Source of the DNA: Clostridia bacterium
GTDB lineage: Bacteria; Bacillota; Clostridia; Oscillospirales; CAG-382
NCBI GenBank assembly: GCA_017399965.1
Contig: JAFQAP010000032.1
Location: 1 to 64,000 of the forward strand
Direction: 5' to 3'
Length of the DNA stretch: 64,000 nt
Shown: positions 8,864 through 18,080 of the stretch, one piece after another
Layout of the letters: each line of letters starts with the position of its first letter
How positions within the stretch are numbered: position 1 is the stretch's first letter
The notes under the pieces: generated by a model
The model's input: only the letters and a program-made list of their open reading frames with translations
The model's database searches: none
Told to the model about the DNA's origin: nothing
Program-made: the position numbers and the translations under genes

Positions 8864-9779
8864 TGAAAATATCACCTTTTTTTACAGAATTCCCACGCAA
8901 AAAGCTGGCGTAATCCATTTTACCCTTGCCCTCCGGCTGAAGGTGAGTAATTGTAACGCTGCCTTCTTTGCAGGCGATCTCTATACCGTTTTCGGTAGAA
9001 AGCACGGTGCCGGGTTCGCCCGTGCCGTTTGTGAGAACCGATGCAAGAAACTTAATACGCTTGCCCTTTAAAAAAGCATACGCACCGGGATAAGGGGAAA
9101 GCCCCCGTATACGGTCGTGAGTTTGCTTTGCCGTGCGGGAAAAATCCTCGTATGCTTCTTTTTTATCTATCTTGGGCGCATAGGAGGAGCCCTCATCCCT
9201 TTGGGGAGTGCGGGTTGCTTTGCCTTCCGAAGCAAGCAAAAGGTATTCCAGTATCATCTGTCCTCCGAGAGCAGCCATTGCGTCGTGGTATTCGCCCGCT
9301 GTCATATTCTCGGTAATGGGAATAGAGCGCTGAAGGATAATATCCCCCGTGTCTATACCCGCGTCCATATACATTATGGTGATACCGCCTTCTGTGTGTC
9401 CCTCCATAACGGCGCGGTTGATGGGCGCCGCGCCTCTGAGTGCGGGCAGGAGAGAAGCGTGTATACATATACTGCCGTGAGGGGGTATATCAAGTATATT
9501 CTGAGGCAAAATTTTGCCGAAAGCCGCAACCACGAAAACGTCTGCCTGCACGGAGCGGAGTATTTTTTCTGTTTCCTCGTCACGCATTGTCTTGGGGGTG
9601 ATGACCTCTATGCCCTTTTCCAAAGCAAACTTTTTTACGGGAGAAGGAGTAAGGACGTATCCCCTGCCCGAGGGTTTATCGGGCTGGGACACCACCAAAG
9701 CTATGTCGTGTCCTTCTCTGTAGATCGACTCAAGGGCGGTGAGGGCGAAATCCGGCGTACCCATAAAAACTATACGCAT
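8856..9779 (-). CDS. fmt: Methionyl-tRNA formyltransferase
   Basis: A 307-aa enzyme that formylates initiator Met-tRNA with 10-formyltetrahydrofolate. The N-terminus MRIVFMGTPDFA and the folate/catalytic stretch HASLLPALRGAAPINRAVMEG (in which the conserved Asn would act; HxSLLP is the signature) are family hallmarks, followed by MDAGIDTGDI. The C-terminal OB-like domain reads ...PGTVLSTENGIEIACKEG. Its ATG overlaps the def stop by one base (TAATG), so def and fmt are coupled. Confidence 0.96.
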   Translation of the reverse strand: MRIVFMGTPDFALTALESIYREGHDIALVVSQPDKPSGRGYVLTPSPVKKFALEKGIEVITPKTMRDEETEKILRSVQADVFVVAAFGKILPQNILDIPPHGSICIHASLLPALRGAAPINRAVMEGHTEGGITIMYMDAGIDTGDIILQRSIPITENMTAGEYHDAMAALGGQMILEYLLLASEGKATRTPQRDEGSSYAPKIDKKEAYEDFSRTAKQTHDRIRGLSPYPGAYAFLKGKRIKFLASVLTNGTGEPGTVLSTENGIEIACKEGSVTITHLQPEGKGKMDYASFLRGNSVKKGDIFNV

Positions 9780-10243
9780 TATTTTTCCTCCGGATCAAGC
9801 ATTTCCTTTGCTTTATCTATATACAGCACACCGTCAAGATGGTCCAGCTCGTGGCAGAAGCAACGGGCGATAAGCTCTGTTCCCGTGGCTTCAAAGGTCT
9901 GTCCCTGCACGTTGAGAGCGCGGACGGTAACGACTGCGGGACGCTCAACGATGCCTGCTTTTCCGGGGCAGGAAAGACAGCCTTCCACTTCTTCCTGCTT
10001 GCCTTCGGTGTATACGATTTCGGGGTTGATAAATTCCTGTAATTTACCCTTGCCCATATCCACGATAACCACACGGCGGAGTACGCCCACCTGAGGTGCG
10101 GCAAGTCCCACACCCTCTGCTTTGCGGAGAGTATCCTTCATATCCTCGATAAGTACGCGGATACGGGGGGTGATAGCATCAACGGGGCGGGAAGTTTTAC
10201 GCAGCGTAGGGTCGGGATCTCTTAATATTCTGAGAAGTGCCAT
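9779..10243 (-). CDS. def: Peptide deformylase
   Basis: A 154-aa metalloenzyme that removes the N-formyl group from nascent proteins. All three family motifs are present: GVGLAAPQVG (about 42-51), EGCLSCPG with the metal Cys (about 87-94), and the HExDH motif as HELDHLDG (about 132-139). ATG start with AGGAGG 8 nt upstream. Sits between priA and fmt, as in most Firmicutes. Confidence 0.97.
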   Translation of the reverse strand: MALLRILRDPDPTLRKTSRPVDAITPRIRVLIEDMKDTLRKAEGVGLAAPQVGVLRRVVIVDMGKGKLQEFINPEIVYTEGKQEEVEGCLSCPGKAGIVERPAVVTVRALNVQGQTFEATGTELIARCFCHELDHLDGVLYIDKAKEMLDPEEK

Positions 10244-10255
10244 ATAATAAGCCTC

Positions 10256-12706
10256 CTAAACTGTAATGGGATTAATATCAATATCCAAAAGCGCTCCCGT
10301 GCGGTCTGCCTTTGCAAAAGCGTTTAAAGCATCACGGAAACAGCTTCTTGCGGCGGCACAGTCTTTGTACTTTACCGTGGTCCGCATTCTGTAGCGGTTG
10401 TTAATTTTATATATTCCCTCGCCGAAAGGACCGAAGCGGATCATTTTAAGTGAGGGGTATTTTTCTGTTAAAAGCTTTTCAAAAATCACCGAAAAAGCTG
10501 TGGCGGCACGGCGTACATCCTGCTCGTTTTCTCCGGATATGCGGAACAGTGCTATATCGCAAAACGGAGGAAAAACAACGGCGCGGCGCATAGCTATTTC
10601 GCCTTCAAAGAATTTTTCGTAATTCTGTGTCTGTACCAATTTCAAAATATCGCTTTGAGGATTTGCGGTCTGCAACACCGCTTCCCCCTCATCCCCTGCT
10701 CTGCCTGCTCTGCCCGCAAGCTGTGTGAGAAGGGAGAATGTGCGCTCTGCGGCACGGAAATCGTTTTGATACAGCATAGCATCCACCGAAACCACGCCAA
10801 CCAAAGAAACCAGCGGAAAATCCAGCCCTTTTGCGATCATCTGGGTGCCGTAAAGAAGGTCTGCTTCCTTGTTTCTGAAGGAATTAAAGCGGTTTTCGTG
10901 GGAATGGCGGGTAGCTGTGGTATCCGTATCCATACGTATTCCGCGGATGGAGGGAAAATGTTTTTCCAATTCCTCCTGCAGCTTTTGGGTACCGAACCCG
11001 AAGCGGGTAATACTGTTTTTTCCGCAGGAAGGACAGGTTTCCGGCAAGGGGATACTGTAGCCGCAGTAATGGCAGTTTAATTTTTCGTTTTTGCGGTTTT
11101 CGCCGCTGAAGGCGTGGTATGTTAGAGATACCGAGCAATTGGGGCAGGAAACTACCTCCCCGCAGGAAGCACAACTTACAAAAGAGCTGTAGCCCCGTCT
11201 GCCAACAAACAATATTGCCTGCTTGCCTTGCTCTGCCGCGGCATTAAGCTTTTCTCCCAGCTTGGTGCCGATAAGCCTTCCGCCGTTGAATTTCGGATCC
11301 TGCTTTATATCCGCAAGGGTAATTTCGGGTAAAGAAGCGCCTGCGTAACGATGGGAAAGTGTTATAAGCTTATATATTCCCTGTTTTGCCTTGTAAAAGC
11401 TCTCTACCGAAGGGGTGGCGCTGGCAAGAAGCATTACGCATTTGTTGTATGCGCAACGGAAGCGCGCTATATCTCTTGCGTGGAATTTTGGTGTATTTTC
11501 GGATTTATAAGTATGCTCCTGCTCCTCGTCCATAACGATAAGCCCAAGATCTTTTACGGGAGAAAATACTGCGCTCCGTGTGCCGATAACCACCTTTTTT
11601 TCGCCCTTGGCGATAGCTCTGGCGGTGTCGATACGCTCGCCGATGCTTAACATCGAATGAACCACCGCAAGATCGCTTCCGAACTCTGCGGAATAAATGC
11701 TCACCGCTTCGGAGGTAAGACCGATTTCGGGGATAAGCACAATAGCACTTTTGCCCATAGCAAGAGCTTTTTTTACGGATTCGATAATAACCTTGGTTTT
11801 TCCGCTTCCCGTAACGCCGAAAAGCAGACAAGCCTTGGGTTCGCCGGATACAAGCAGTTCTTCTATAGATTCTACCGCATCTTTTTGTTCGTCTGTAAGG
11901 GTGGTTTCGGTCTTTTCTCTCGCTGTTTCGGACAAAGCGGGGTCGCGGACTATTCTCCGCTCATAAACTTCGCACACCTGCTTTTTGCACATGGCGTTTA
12001 CAACGGAGCGGGAAACGGAAAAATACTTTTCCAGTTCGGTAACGGATATTTCCCCTTCCAACGCCAATGCGTCTACAAGAGCCTGCTGTTTTTCTGTTTT
12101 TGCGGCTTCGTACGCCGTTTCCGCATCCACGGTAAGACGGACGCAGGAAAGATTTTTTTCGTTTATATTTTCTACGGTTACGGGTGCTCTGTTTAAAGCA
12201 CCGCTTTTTACCATAGCGGCAAGAAGCGTTTTTGCCTCTTCGCCGAAAGAGGAAAGGATTTCGCTTTCCGCCATGCTTTTTTCTTTAAGTGCGCGGAAAA
12301 GCACCTGCGCTTTGGGGTTAAGGGTGTCCTCATCCGCCTCGCCGCAGGAATACAGATATTCCACGGTAGATTCCATACCGGGAGGAAGTATTGCCTTTAA
12401 TGCGGCACCCACGGTGCAAAAGCACCGCTCTGCTATAAACAGGCACATATCCACAGTTTCTTCCGAAACCAGACCGTAATCCTCCAGAATATCCGAAACG
12501 GGCTTTATGCCGGGGTATTCGCAATAATCGGAAAACCCCGTAACTATTCCCTTACGCAAACGGTTGCCGTGACCGAAGGGCACAAGGACAATACTCCCTT
12601 TGTGCAGGGTATCCCGCATTGAGGGAGGAACCAGATAGGCATACCCTTTGTCTGCGGAATATGCGATATCGGTGATCCTGACCGAACAGTACAGCTTTCC
12701 GTCCAT
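10256..12706 (-). CDS. priA: Replication restart helicase PriA (primosomal protein N')
   Basis: An 816-aa superfamily 2 helicase that reloads the replisome at abandoned forks. Walker A is GVTGSGKT (about 297-304) and the Walker B box reads MDEEQEHTYKSE, DEEQ rather than the DEEH of many PriA proteins. The zinc module between the helicase lobes has four cysteine pairs (CASC, CPNC, CHYC, CPSC). The N-terminal 3'-OH-binding domain is present and the length is normal. It follows rpoZ by 2 nt; coaBC, often found between rpoZ and priA, is absent here. Confidence 0.95.
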   Translation of the reverse strand: MDGKLYCSVRITDIAYSADKGYAYLVPPSMRDTLHKGSIVLVPFGHGNRLRKGIVTGFSDYCEYPGIKPVSDILEDYGLVSEETVDMCLFIAERCFCTVGAALKAILPPGMESTVEYLYSCGEADEDTLNPKAQVLFRALKEKSMAESEILSSFGEEAKTLLAAMVKSGALNRAPVTVENINEKNLSCVRLTVDAETAYEAAKTEKQQALVDALALEGEISVTELEKYFSVSRSVVNAMCKKQVCEVYERRIVRDPALSETAREKTETTLTDEQKDAVESIEELLVSGEPKACLLFGVTGSGKTKVIIESVKKALAMGKSAIVLIPEIGLTSEAVSIYSAEFGSDLAVVHSMLSIGERIDTARAIAKGEKKVVIGTRSAVFSPVKDLGLIVMDEEQEHTYKSENTPKFHARDIARFRCAYNKCVMLLASATPSVESFYKAKQGIYKLITLSHRYAGASLPEITLADIKQDPKFNGGRLIGTKLGEKLNAAAEQGKQAILFVGRRGYSSFVSCASCGEVVSCPNCSVSLTYHAFSGENRKNEKLNCHYCGYSIPLPETCPSCGKNSITRFGFGTQKLQEELEKHFPSIRGIRMDTDTTATRHSHENRFNSFRNKEADLLYGTQMIAKGLDFPLVSLVGVVSVDAMLYQNDFRAAERTFSLLTQLAGRAGRAGDEGEAVLQTANPQSDILKLVQTQNYEKFFEGEIAMRRAVVFPPFCDIALFRISGENEQDVRRAATAFSVIFEKLLTEKYPSLKMIRFGPFGEGIYKINNRYRMRTTVKYKDCAAARSCFRDALNAFAKADRTGALLDIDINPITV

Positions 12707-12708
12707 TT

Positions 12709-12954
12709 TTATTCGTTTTCTGCGGAAACCACTTTGTATTCTCCGGTGAGAAGCTTATCCACAGCCAGAGTAACAGCCTTTTCGCCCAGGAATTCCACAT
12801 TTGTCTTGGAATCCTTGTCTGCATTTTCTGCAGCCTTTTCTGCCGCCGCAACTGCTTTATCGGTTATATGACGTGCAGATTTTGCGGTTGCGATAACCAA
12901 AGTATAGCGGTTGTATTTTTCTTTTGTGATTTCTTTGATTGTAGGATAGATCAT
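12709..12954 (-). CDS. rpoZ: RNA polymerase omega subunit
   Basis: An 81-aa small subunit that helps fold and assemble beta-prime. It begins MIYPTIKEITKEKYNRYTLV and contains ATAKSARHITD, matching the conserved omega stretch (R-x-AR-I), then VTLAVDKLLTGEYKVV. Placed after gmk by 10 nt, the standard gmk-rpoZ pair. RBS AAAGGTG precedes the ATG. Confidence 0.93.
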   Translation of the reverse strand: MIYPTIKEITKEKYNRYTLVIATAKSARHITDKAVAAAEKAAENADKDSKTNVEFLGEKAVTLAVDKLLTGEYKVVSAENE

Positions 12955-12964
12955 TTTAACACCT

Positions 12965-13582
12965 TTATTCAGTAAAATTTTTAATAAAATTTAAAATATT
13001 TTCTTTGTTTTTTTCGGGACGGTCATTAACTATTCTGTCTATTTTTGCCGCACATTCTTCGGATCTGCCATCCTCGTTTACCACAAGATAATCATACCCT
13101 GCGGCTATTTTAATTTCCTCAAGGGCGGTTGCCAGACGCTTTTTAATAACCTCGTCGGTTTCCGTTCCTCTGCCTCTCAATCTCTTTTCCAGAGTTGCGT
13201 AATCGGGAGGGCACAAAAATATAAGCATTGCTTCGGGCATTTTTTCTCTTATCTGTAAAGCGCCCTGAACCTCTATCTCAAGAATGACGTTTTTACCCTC
13301 GTCAAGCTTTTCTTCCACAAAGGAACGCAGAGTTCCGTAACAGTTGCCCACGTATTCCGCATGCTCCAAAAAGCTGTCCGACGCGACAAGAGATAAAAAC
13401 TTTTCCCTTGTCATAAAGAAATAGTGCTTGCCGTCCACTTCACCGGGTCGGGGCTGACGGGTGGTGGCGGACACGGAAAAAACATATTTTTCCGTATTTT
13501 GAAGCAAAATACCGTTCACAGTACCTTTGCCGCTTCCCGCGGGGCCGGATACCACCAAAAGAGTTCCTCTTTTTTTATCCAT
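12965..13582 (-). CDS. gmk: Guanylate kinase
   Basis: A 205-aa enzyme converting GMP and ATP to GDP and ADP. P-loop GPAGSGKGTV (about 14-23), then the GMP-binding stretch SATTRQPRPGEVDGKHYFF (about 38-56), and LEIEVQGALQI. The ATG overlaps the remA stop by one base (TAATG) and uses a GGGAGG site inside remA. Confidence 0.97.
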   Translation of the reverse strand: MDKKRGTLLVVSGPAGSGKGTVNGILLQNTEKYVFSVSATTRQPRPGEVDGKHYFFMTREKFLSLVASDSFLEHAEYVGNCYGTLRSFVEEKLDEGKNVILEIEVQGALQIREKMPEAMLIFLCPPDYATLEKRLRGRGTETDEVIKKRLATALEEIKIAAGYDYLVVNEDGRSEECAAKIDRIVNDRPEKNKENILNFIKNFTE

Positions 13583-13809
13583 TACAGCCTCCCGGAGATA
13601 ACGTCCACTTCTTCGGAAGAAAGGATAACGTGTTCGCTGTCTGTAACAATAACAGACCTTGTCTTTTTACCGCAGCTGCAATCAATAACTCTGCCTGCGT
13701 TTTTGGAATCCTGAACCAGACGGCGTATGGGAAGGCTATCGGGGCTGAGGACAGACACGATACGGCGGGTGTTCACACGGTTGCCGAAGCCGATATCTAC
13801 AAATTCCAT
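13582..13809 (-). CDS. remA: RemA-family DNA-binding regulator (DUF370)
   Basis: A 75-aa protein matching RemA, the ring-forming DNA-binding regulator that controls matrix genes in Bacillus subtilis. Recognisable stretches are FVDIGFGNRVNTRRIVSV, SPDSLPIRRLVQD, and TDSEHVILSS. The start is placed at the ATG at 13809, 8 nt after GAGG; a TTG at 13827 is in frame but has no site. The gene order yicC-remA-gmk-rpoZ is widely conserved in Firmicutes. Its targets in this organism are unknown. Confidence 0.92.
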   Translation of the reverse strand: MEFVDIGFGNRVNTRRIVSVLSPDSLPIRRLVQDSKNAGRVIDCSCGKKTRSVIVTDSEHVILSSEEVDVISGRL

Positions 13810-13819
13810 TCCGTTTACC

Positions 13820-14698
13820 TCACTCAAGATTTGCTACCTGCTCGCGCAGTTTTTCGATCTCGGTCTTGATAGCCACAACGCGGCGGGAAATTTCGTAATC
13901 GTTGCACTTGGAGCCCAGCGTATTGGTCTCTCTCAACATTTCGGGAACGATATATTCAAGCTTTTTGCCTACGGGACCGTCGGATTCCAAAGTCTGTCTG
14001 AATTCGGTGCAATGGGACTGAAGGCGCACAAGCTCTTCCGTAACGTCAGTCTTATCGGTAAACACGGCACATTCGGTAAGCAGTCTGTCCTCGTTTACGG
14101 GGACTCCTGCCAGAAGGTCGTTTATGCGGGCGCGCATTTTTTCAAGATTTTTCTTTAATGCCGCAGGTGCAAGAACTGCCACCTCGTTGCGCAAAGCTTC
14201 AACCGTGTCGAGATAAGTAAGCAGCTTTTCCTTTAATCTGCCGCCCTCGGATTCACGCATAATGTTATACTGCTCAAAGGCGCCGCGGCAGATAGGCTCT
14301 ATCTCCTTCCACATCTGCTCTGCGTCCTCGTCGGCTCGGGTAACTGTCATAATATCCGATTTGCCGGAAAGCATGGAAAGAGTTATTTCGCCGGGAACGG
14401 AATATTCGGTCTTTATCTGCTCAAGCAATTTAAGATATCCCTCCACAAACTCCTTGTTAAGAGTAAGAGATACGGGATCGCCGTCTATGTTCTCTACGGT
14501 GAGATAAAGGTCTATCTTACCGCGGGTAACGTATTTTGCGCAAAGCTCCTTTACGTTGCCCTCCAAGGGGAGATACTGGCGGGGCATTCTTACGGAAATA
14601 TCCGCAAAGCGATTGTTGACGGATTTTATCTCAAAGGTGATATTCTTTCCGCCCACAAGGGATTTTTGTCTTCCGTAGCCGGACATACTTTTAATCAT
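13820..14698 (-). CDS. yicC: YicC/YloC family endoribonuclease
   Basis: A 292-aa protein of the YicC family, in which the Escherichia coli member is an endoribonuclease linked to small RNA decay. It starts [10 protein letters not shown], the invariant family N-terminus, and has EIKSVNNRFADISVRMP (about 25-41) plus the conserved C-terminal ETNTLGSKCNDYEISRRVV (about 256-274). It overlaps the preceding membrane protein gene by ATGA. Confidence 0.93.
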   Translation of the reverse strand: MIKSMSGYGRQKSLVGGKNITFEIKSVNNRFADISVRMPRQYLPLEGNVKELCAKYVTRGKIDLYLTVENIDGDPVSLTLNKEFVEGYLKLLEQIKTEYSVPGEITLSMLSGKSDIMTVTRADEDAEQMWKEIEPICRGAFEQYNIMRESEGGRLKEKLLTYLDTVEALRNEVAVLAPAALKKNLEKMRARINDLLAGVPVNEDRLLTECAVFTDKTDVTEELVRLQSHCTEFRQTLESDGPVGKKLEYIVPEMLRETNTLGSKCNDYEISRRVVAIKTEIEKLREQVANLE

Positions 14699-15204
14699 TT
14701 CAGTTTCCTCCGAATTCGCTTTACATACAGGGTAACCAGCCGTGTGAAGGCAATATCGTACAGGATAAAGGTTACGTTACCCAATGCATAAACAAAGATA
14801 TTAAATGAAAATATAGGGTCGTTAATATTAAGCAAAAATTTTCCCGCGGCAATAAGGCAGGTATAAAAGATATTGAAGCCTATAAGCTTTAATGCAAAAA
14901 CCGTTTTCCGGCTTTTCATACGCTCCAAAAGGGCTTTGATTATGGGATATATTCCCCCCATAAGTATATAAAACAGAGCGGGAGTCTTTGCGGGAAGCAA
15001 AACAAACGCCAGAACAGACGTGGCGAAATAAAGCATTACCGAATATCCCGTGCCGTATTCTATCATAGCCACAGCCACCGTAAGTCCCGCGGCGATCGCC
15101 ACGGAAAGATCGAGGGCTTGTATTACGCATCCCAACAGCATAAGCACCACGGAAAGGGCGCAAAGCAGGGCGCAAACAGATAATTTCAGTATTTTTTGTT
15201 TCAT
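14695..15204 (-). CDS. Small polytopic membrane protein, function unknown
   Basis: A 169-aa protein, not recognised. It is mostly hydrophobic with about five to six predicted membrane helices (roughly 6-27, 30-48, 50-76, 78-95, 105-125, 130-155) and a basic C-terminal tail ending VKRIRRKLK. The overall look, a short polytopic protein with small residues in the helices, recalls ECF-transporter substrate-binding (S) components, but no signature supports that. The ATG at 15204 overlaps the stop of the DnaJ-like gene (ATGA), which argues for coupled expression with it. Confidence 0.7.
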   Translation of the reverse strand: MKQKILKLSVCALLCALSVVLMLLGCVIQALDLSVAIAAGLTVAVAMIEYGTGYSVMLYFATSVLAFVLLPAKTPALFYILMGGIYPIIKALLERMKSRKTVFALKLIGFNIFYTCLIAAGKFLLNINDPIFSFNIFVYALGNVTFILYDIAFTRLVTLYVKRIRRKLK

Positions 15205-15797
15205 CGGCAGCAATTACAAAGAAGATTGGCGCACAAAAGTCCCGTACACATATCGCATCCGCCGCAATCGTCATTTCTTGCAGAGGTGTTATAACCTCCT
15301 GCGGTGGAATGGGACGCCATATTGTTAAGGGTATTTCTGTATTCCGCGTTATAAGGGTCCATTTTGCAAGCCTGCTCAAAATACTTGCGGGCTTCGCCCA
15401 GCCAGTTCTTACGTGCCATAACGTGGCCCATAAGGAAATACCACTCTGCGTTTCTTTCGGAATTGGGAATACGGGAAAGTATGGTTTCCGCCTCCGTAAC
15501 ACGGTTTGCGGACAAAAGCTCACGCACACGGTAAAGGGGACTGCCGCCGGAGGTGTTTCCGCTGTAACCGTTTCCGCCGCCGGAATAACCGCCGCTTCTG
15601 TTGCCCGAAGCACGCTGTTTGGTTATGGTATCGTATGCTTCGTTTATTTCTTTCATTTTCTCCGCCGCAAGATCTGCAAGAGGATTTCCGACGTAAGTAT
15701 CGGGATGATATTTTTTGGCAAGCTCACGGTATGCCTTTTTTACCTCGTCATCCGTCGCATTAGGATTAACGCCCAATACCTGATAAGGGTCTCTCAT
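15201..15797 (-). CDS. DnaJ-domain protein with TPR-like segment and Cys-rich tail
   Basis: A 198-aa J-domain protein. The J domain (1-62) has the HPD motif (31-33) needed to stimulate an Hsp70 partner. A Gly/Ser/Tyr-rich linker follows (about 65-88), then a TPR-like helical region (about 90-160; [31 protein letters not shown] repeats), and a tail with eight cysteines in the last 28 residues ([11 protein letters not shown], then CANLLCNCC). The tail may bind metal or attach to membrane; that is inference. It is coupled by 4-nt overlaps to the DUF5685 gene before it and the membrane protein gene after it, suggesting a three-protein unit. Not DnaJ proper: no G/F-zinc finger-CTD layout. Confidence 0.85.
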   Translation of the reverse strand: MRDPYQVLGVNPNATDDEVKKAYRELAKKYHPDTYVGNPLADLAAEKMKEINEAYDTITKQRASGNRSGGYSGGGNGYSGNTSGGSPLYRVRELLSANRVTEAETILSRIPNSERNAEWYFLMGHVMARKNWLGEARKYFEQACKMDPYNAEYRNTLNNMASHSTAGGYNTSARNDDCGGCDMCTGLLCANLLCNCCR

Positions 15798-16645
15798 TTA
15801 CTGTTCTCCTTGTTAATAACCTTTTCCGCCGCCGCTTCTATTCCATAGCCCGCAATGTTGTATATTATGCCGTCAAAAGAATTGCCGTCGGCAAGAGCGT
15901 AGCTTCTGGAAATTGCGGCACCGCTGTCAAGCAAAGTACGGCGCAAAAAGGATATATTTTGGTCCACTCCCTCTGCACCGCCGAAGGCGAGGTTAAGAGG
16001 GTTATAGCTTTGTGTTTTTTGGTCTTTGTATCTATCGTCCAAAGCGTCTGCAAGATAAACGAATCTGCCGATATGGTAGCCCATATCCTTTGCCACACGT
16101 GATACATCCCCCTCCAGACCGAAAGAGGCAATGTCCGCGGTGAGAACGGCAAAGCTATCCGCCGCCTCATCGGGCACAGCGCAATTCGCCGCTTCCAATG
16201 CGGAAAGCTTTTCAAGAGGAATTTTAACGGTATCGCTTATACCGGGATACATTTTCTCCCCCTTTTTTGCCATTCTGCGAAAGAAAGGAAGAAAGATCCG
16301 GGTGGAAAATCTCTTAAATCCTTTTTCATCCTGCAGGTCGTCCAGCGCTTTAAAATATGCAAGAGCACCGAAAGCGGCAGAAGTAAACTTCAAAGCCTCG
16401 TTAGGCTCCATAACTCCCCGTTTTTTAAAATTGACCATACAGCGGCGAGGCTTGATAACGTACTTTTCCCCCGTAAGAGCAAGTCTTACCACGGCGAGAA
16501 AAACGAAATCGTAATTAAGCAAAAATCTTGAAAAGCGGGAAATATGTTTGCCGCTGCAGCGGCATATACCGCAATAAACGGAACGGTATAGACCTACGTG
16601 TTTTGTTTTAAGTTCGCCCATATCGGGGCGTATATAACCAAACAA
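15794..16645 (-). CDS. DUF5685 family protein
   Basis: A 283-aa protein of the uncharacterised DUF5685 family, which is common in Clostridia. The N-terminus [16 protein letters not shown] and the nearby YCGICRC cysteines (about 26-30) are the family mark; a conserved aspartate pair lies in [13 protein letters not shown] (about 195-207), reminiscent of helical prenyltransferase-like folds, though function is unknown. The start is set at TTG 16645, 8 nt after GGAG, because family members begin MFGY; a GTG at 16654 would add three residues but has no room for a site. First gene of the long minus-strand run. Confidence 0.8.
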   Translation of the reverse strand: MFGYIRPDMGELKTKHVGLYRSVYCGICRCSGKHISRFSRFLLNYDFVFLAVVRLALTGEKYVIKPRRCMVNFKKRGVMEPNEALKFTSAAFGALAYFKALDDLQDEKGFKRFSTRIFLPFFRRMAKKGEKMYPGISDTVKIPLEKLSALEAANCAVPDEAADSFAVLTADIASFGLEGDVSRVAKDMGYHIGRFVYLADALDDRYKDQKTQSYNPLNLAFGGAEGVDQNISFLRRTLLDSGAAISRSYALADGNSFDGIIYNIAGYGIEAAAEKVINKENSK

Positions 16646-16672
16646 GCATACCACTCCATTCTTTATCAGTAT

Positions 16673-16701
16673 ATTATACCATACATAACCGTGTTTTGCA
16701 A
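16673..16701 (-). promoter_or_regulatory. SigA-type promoter of the 16-gene minus-strand run
   Basis: TTGCAA (16696-16701), 17-nt spacer, TATAAT (16673-16678), with a TG two bases before the -10. No other equally clear promoter or terminator was seen between here and 2265, though internal ones may exist. Confidence 0.8.
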
Positions 16702-16881
16702 CAAAATTTAATATAAAAAACTGTCCTTTTACTAAGACTTAATGCACTTATTTACAAAAAATATATTTATTTTAATTTTTTTAATAAAAATAAAGGATTT
16801 TTGTTTTTAAGTGCGTATAATTGTACGTGTCTGTTTTTTTACGACGAAACGCACCCCATTTTGCCAAAAGGAGTGTAAACT

Positions 16882-17865
16882 GTGAAAAAAGATGTTTTTG
16901 AGCTTGAAAAAAAGATGCTGTGCGAAAAAGCCTTCTTTTCCGAAAACACGGCGGGAAGACTTTATCCCTACAGAAACGACGATATGCGCACCGCTTTTAT
17001 GCGGGACAGGGACAAGATAATACACTGCAAATCCTTCCGCAGACTTATGCACAAAATGCAGGTGTTTTTGGCGCCGGAAGGGGACCATTACCGCACCCGC
17101 CTTACCCACACCCTTGAAGTTGCGCAGATAGCCCGCGCTATTGCGAGATATCTCCGCCTTAACGAAGACCTTACGGAAGCGGCGGCTTTGGGTCACGACC
17201 TTGGGCACACCCCCTTCGGTCATTCGGGAGAAAGAGCCCTTGATGAAATTTGTCCCCACGGTTTCAAGCACAACGAGCAGTCCTTGCGCGTTGCGGACAA
17301 GCTGGAAAATCTTAACCTTACAATGGAAGTAAGAGATGCCATAGTAAACCATACGGGCAAGCTGAAAGCGCAGACTCTGGAAGGACAGATAATAAAATAT
17401 GCAGACCGTATCGCATATATCAACCACGATATCGACGATGCGATCCGTGCGGGAATACTTAATAAAGAGGATCTTCCGAAGCATCTTACCGATATTCTGG
17501 GAGAAACTCACAGCAAAAGAATTGACACTATGATACGTTCCGTGGTTGCTCACGGCTTGGAGGACGGAATAGGATTTACCGAGCCTTGCGGCGAAGCAAC
17601 GATGGAATTGAGAGAGTTTATGTTCAGCCGCGTATACAGAAACCGCAAAGCAAAAAGCGAGGACGGTAAGGTCATCGAGATGATACAGCATCTCTACGAT
17701 TACTATAAGAAAAACGTGGACAAGCTCCCCGCAGAATATTCAAAATTTATTGATGAAGACGGTATAGACCGTGTTGTGTGCGATTATATAGCCTGCATGA
17801 CGGACAGATACGCACTTGCCAAATACGAAGAACTGTTTATACCCAAGGTATGGCAGTACAAATAA
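16882..17865 (+). CDS. dgt: HD-domain deoxyguanosinetriphosphate triphosphohydrolase-like protein
   Basis: A 327-aa HD-superfamily enzyme. Family members split dNTPs (dGTP in the founding enzyme) into deoxynucleoside and triphosphate. Metal ligands are in TRLTHTLEVAQIAR (H-x3-E stretch, about 73-86) and ALGHDLGHTPFGHSGE (the HD pair, about 100-115). FRRLMHKMQVF is the conserved N-terminal stretch. The start is GTG at 16882, 8 nt after AAAGGAG. It is short like other Firmicutes dGTPase-like proteins. It lies just before dnaG-rpoD. Its stop codon directly abuts a palindromic repeat. A TATAAT at 16816-16821 may be its -10, but no good -35 pairs with it. Confidence 0.9.
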   Translation: MKKDVFELEKKMLCEKAFFSENTAGRLYPYRNDDMRTAFMRDRDKIIHCKSFRRLMHKMQVFLAPEGDHYRTRLTHTLEVAQIARAIARYLRLNEDLTEAAALGHDLGHTPFGHSGERALDEICPHGFKHNEQSLRVADKLENLNLTMEVRDAIVNHTGKLKAQTLEGQIIKYADRIAYINHDIDDAIRAGILNKEDLPKHLTDILGETHSKRIDTMIRSVVAHGLEDGIGFTEPCGEATMELREFMFSRVYRNRKAKSEDGKVIEMIQHLYDYYKKNVDKLPAEYSKFIDEDGIDRVVCDYIACMTDRYALAKYEELFIPKVWQYK

Positions 17866-18045
17866 ATCACCCCAAAAAATGTTTTCTGATTGCATTTCAA
17901 ACAGACGATAAATTTCACGGAAAACGATTTTTCGGGGACCCCGAAAAGCACCCCGAAAAGCACCCCAAAAAATGTTTTCTGATTTCGTTTCAAACAGACG
18001 ATAAATTTCACGGAAAACGATTTTTCGGGGACCCCGAAAAGCACC
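17865..18045 (+). repeat. Interspersed palindromic repeat, copies 2 and 3 (enlarged form, tandem)
   Basis: Two near-identical units, 17865-17944 and 17961-18037, differ at only two of 77 compared bases. They keep the family ends (AATCACCCC ... GGGGACCCCGA) but hold a core of about 45 bases not found in the short copies. The arms (CACCCCAAAAAATGTTTTC against GAAAACGATTTTTCGGGG) still pair imperfectly. A 16-nt linker made of repeat-end fragments joins them. They fill nearly the whole dgt-dnaG gap. Confidence 0.9.
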
Positions 18046-18080
18046 GCTGAAATCAAAATACTGTGAAAGGAGTACAGACC

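Noticed and set aside
2265..16645. Search for a mobile element or horizontally acquired block in the long minus-strand run
   Set aside because: All genes are core functions in conserved order with tight overlaps and uniform codon use; no transposase, integrase or target duplications.
16740..16880. Long AT-rich stretch before dgt with TGCACTTA ... TAAGTGCG, considered as an operator or replication site
   Set aside because: The two arms are about 60 bp apart and only 7-8 bp long; no DnaA boxes or iterons are present.
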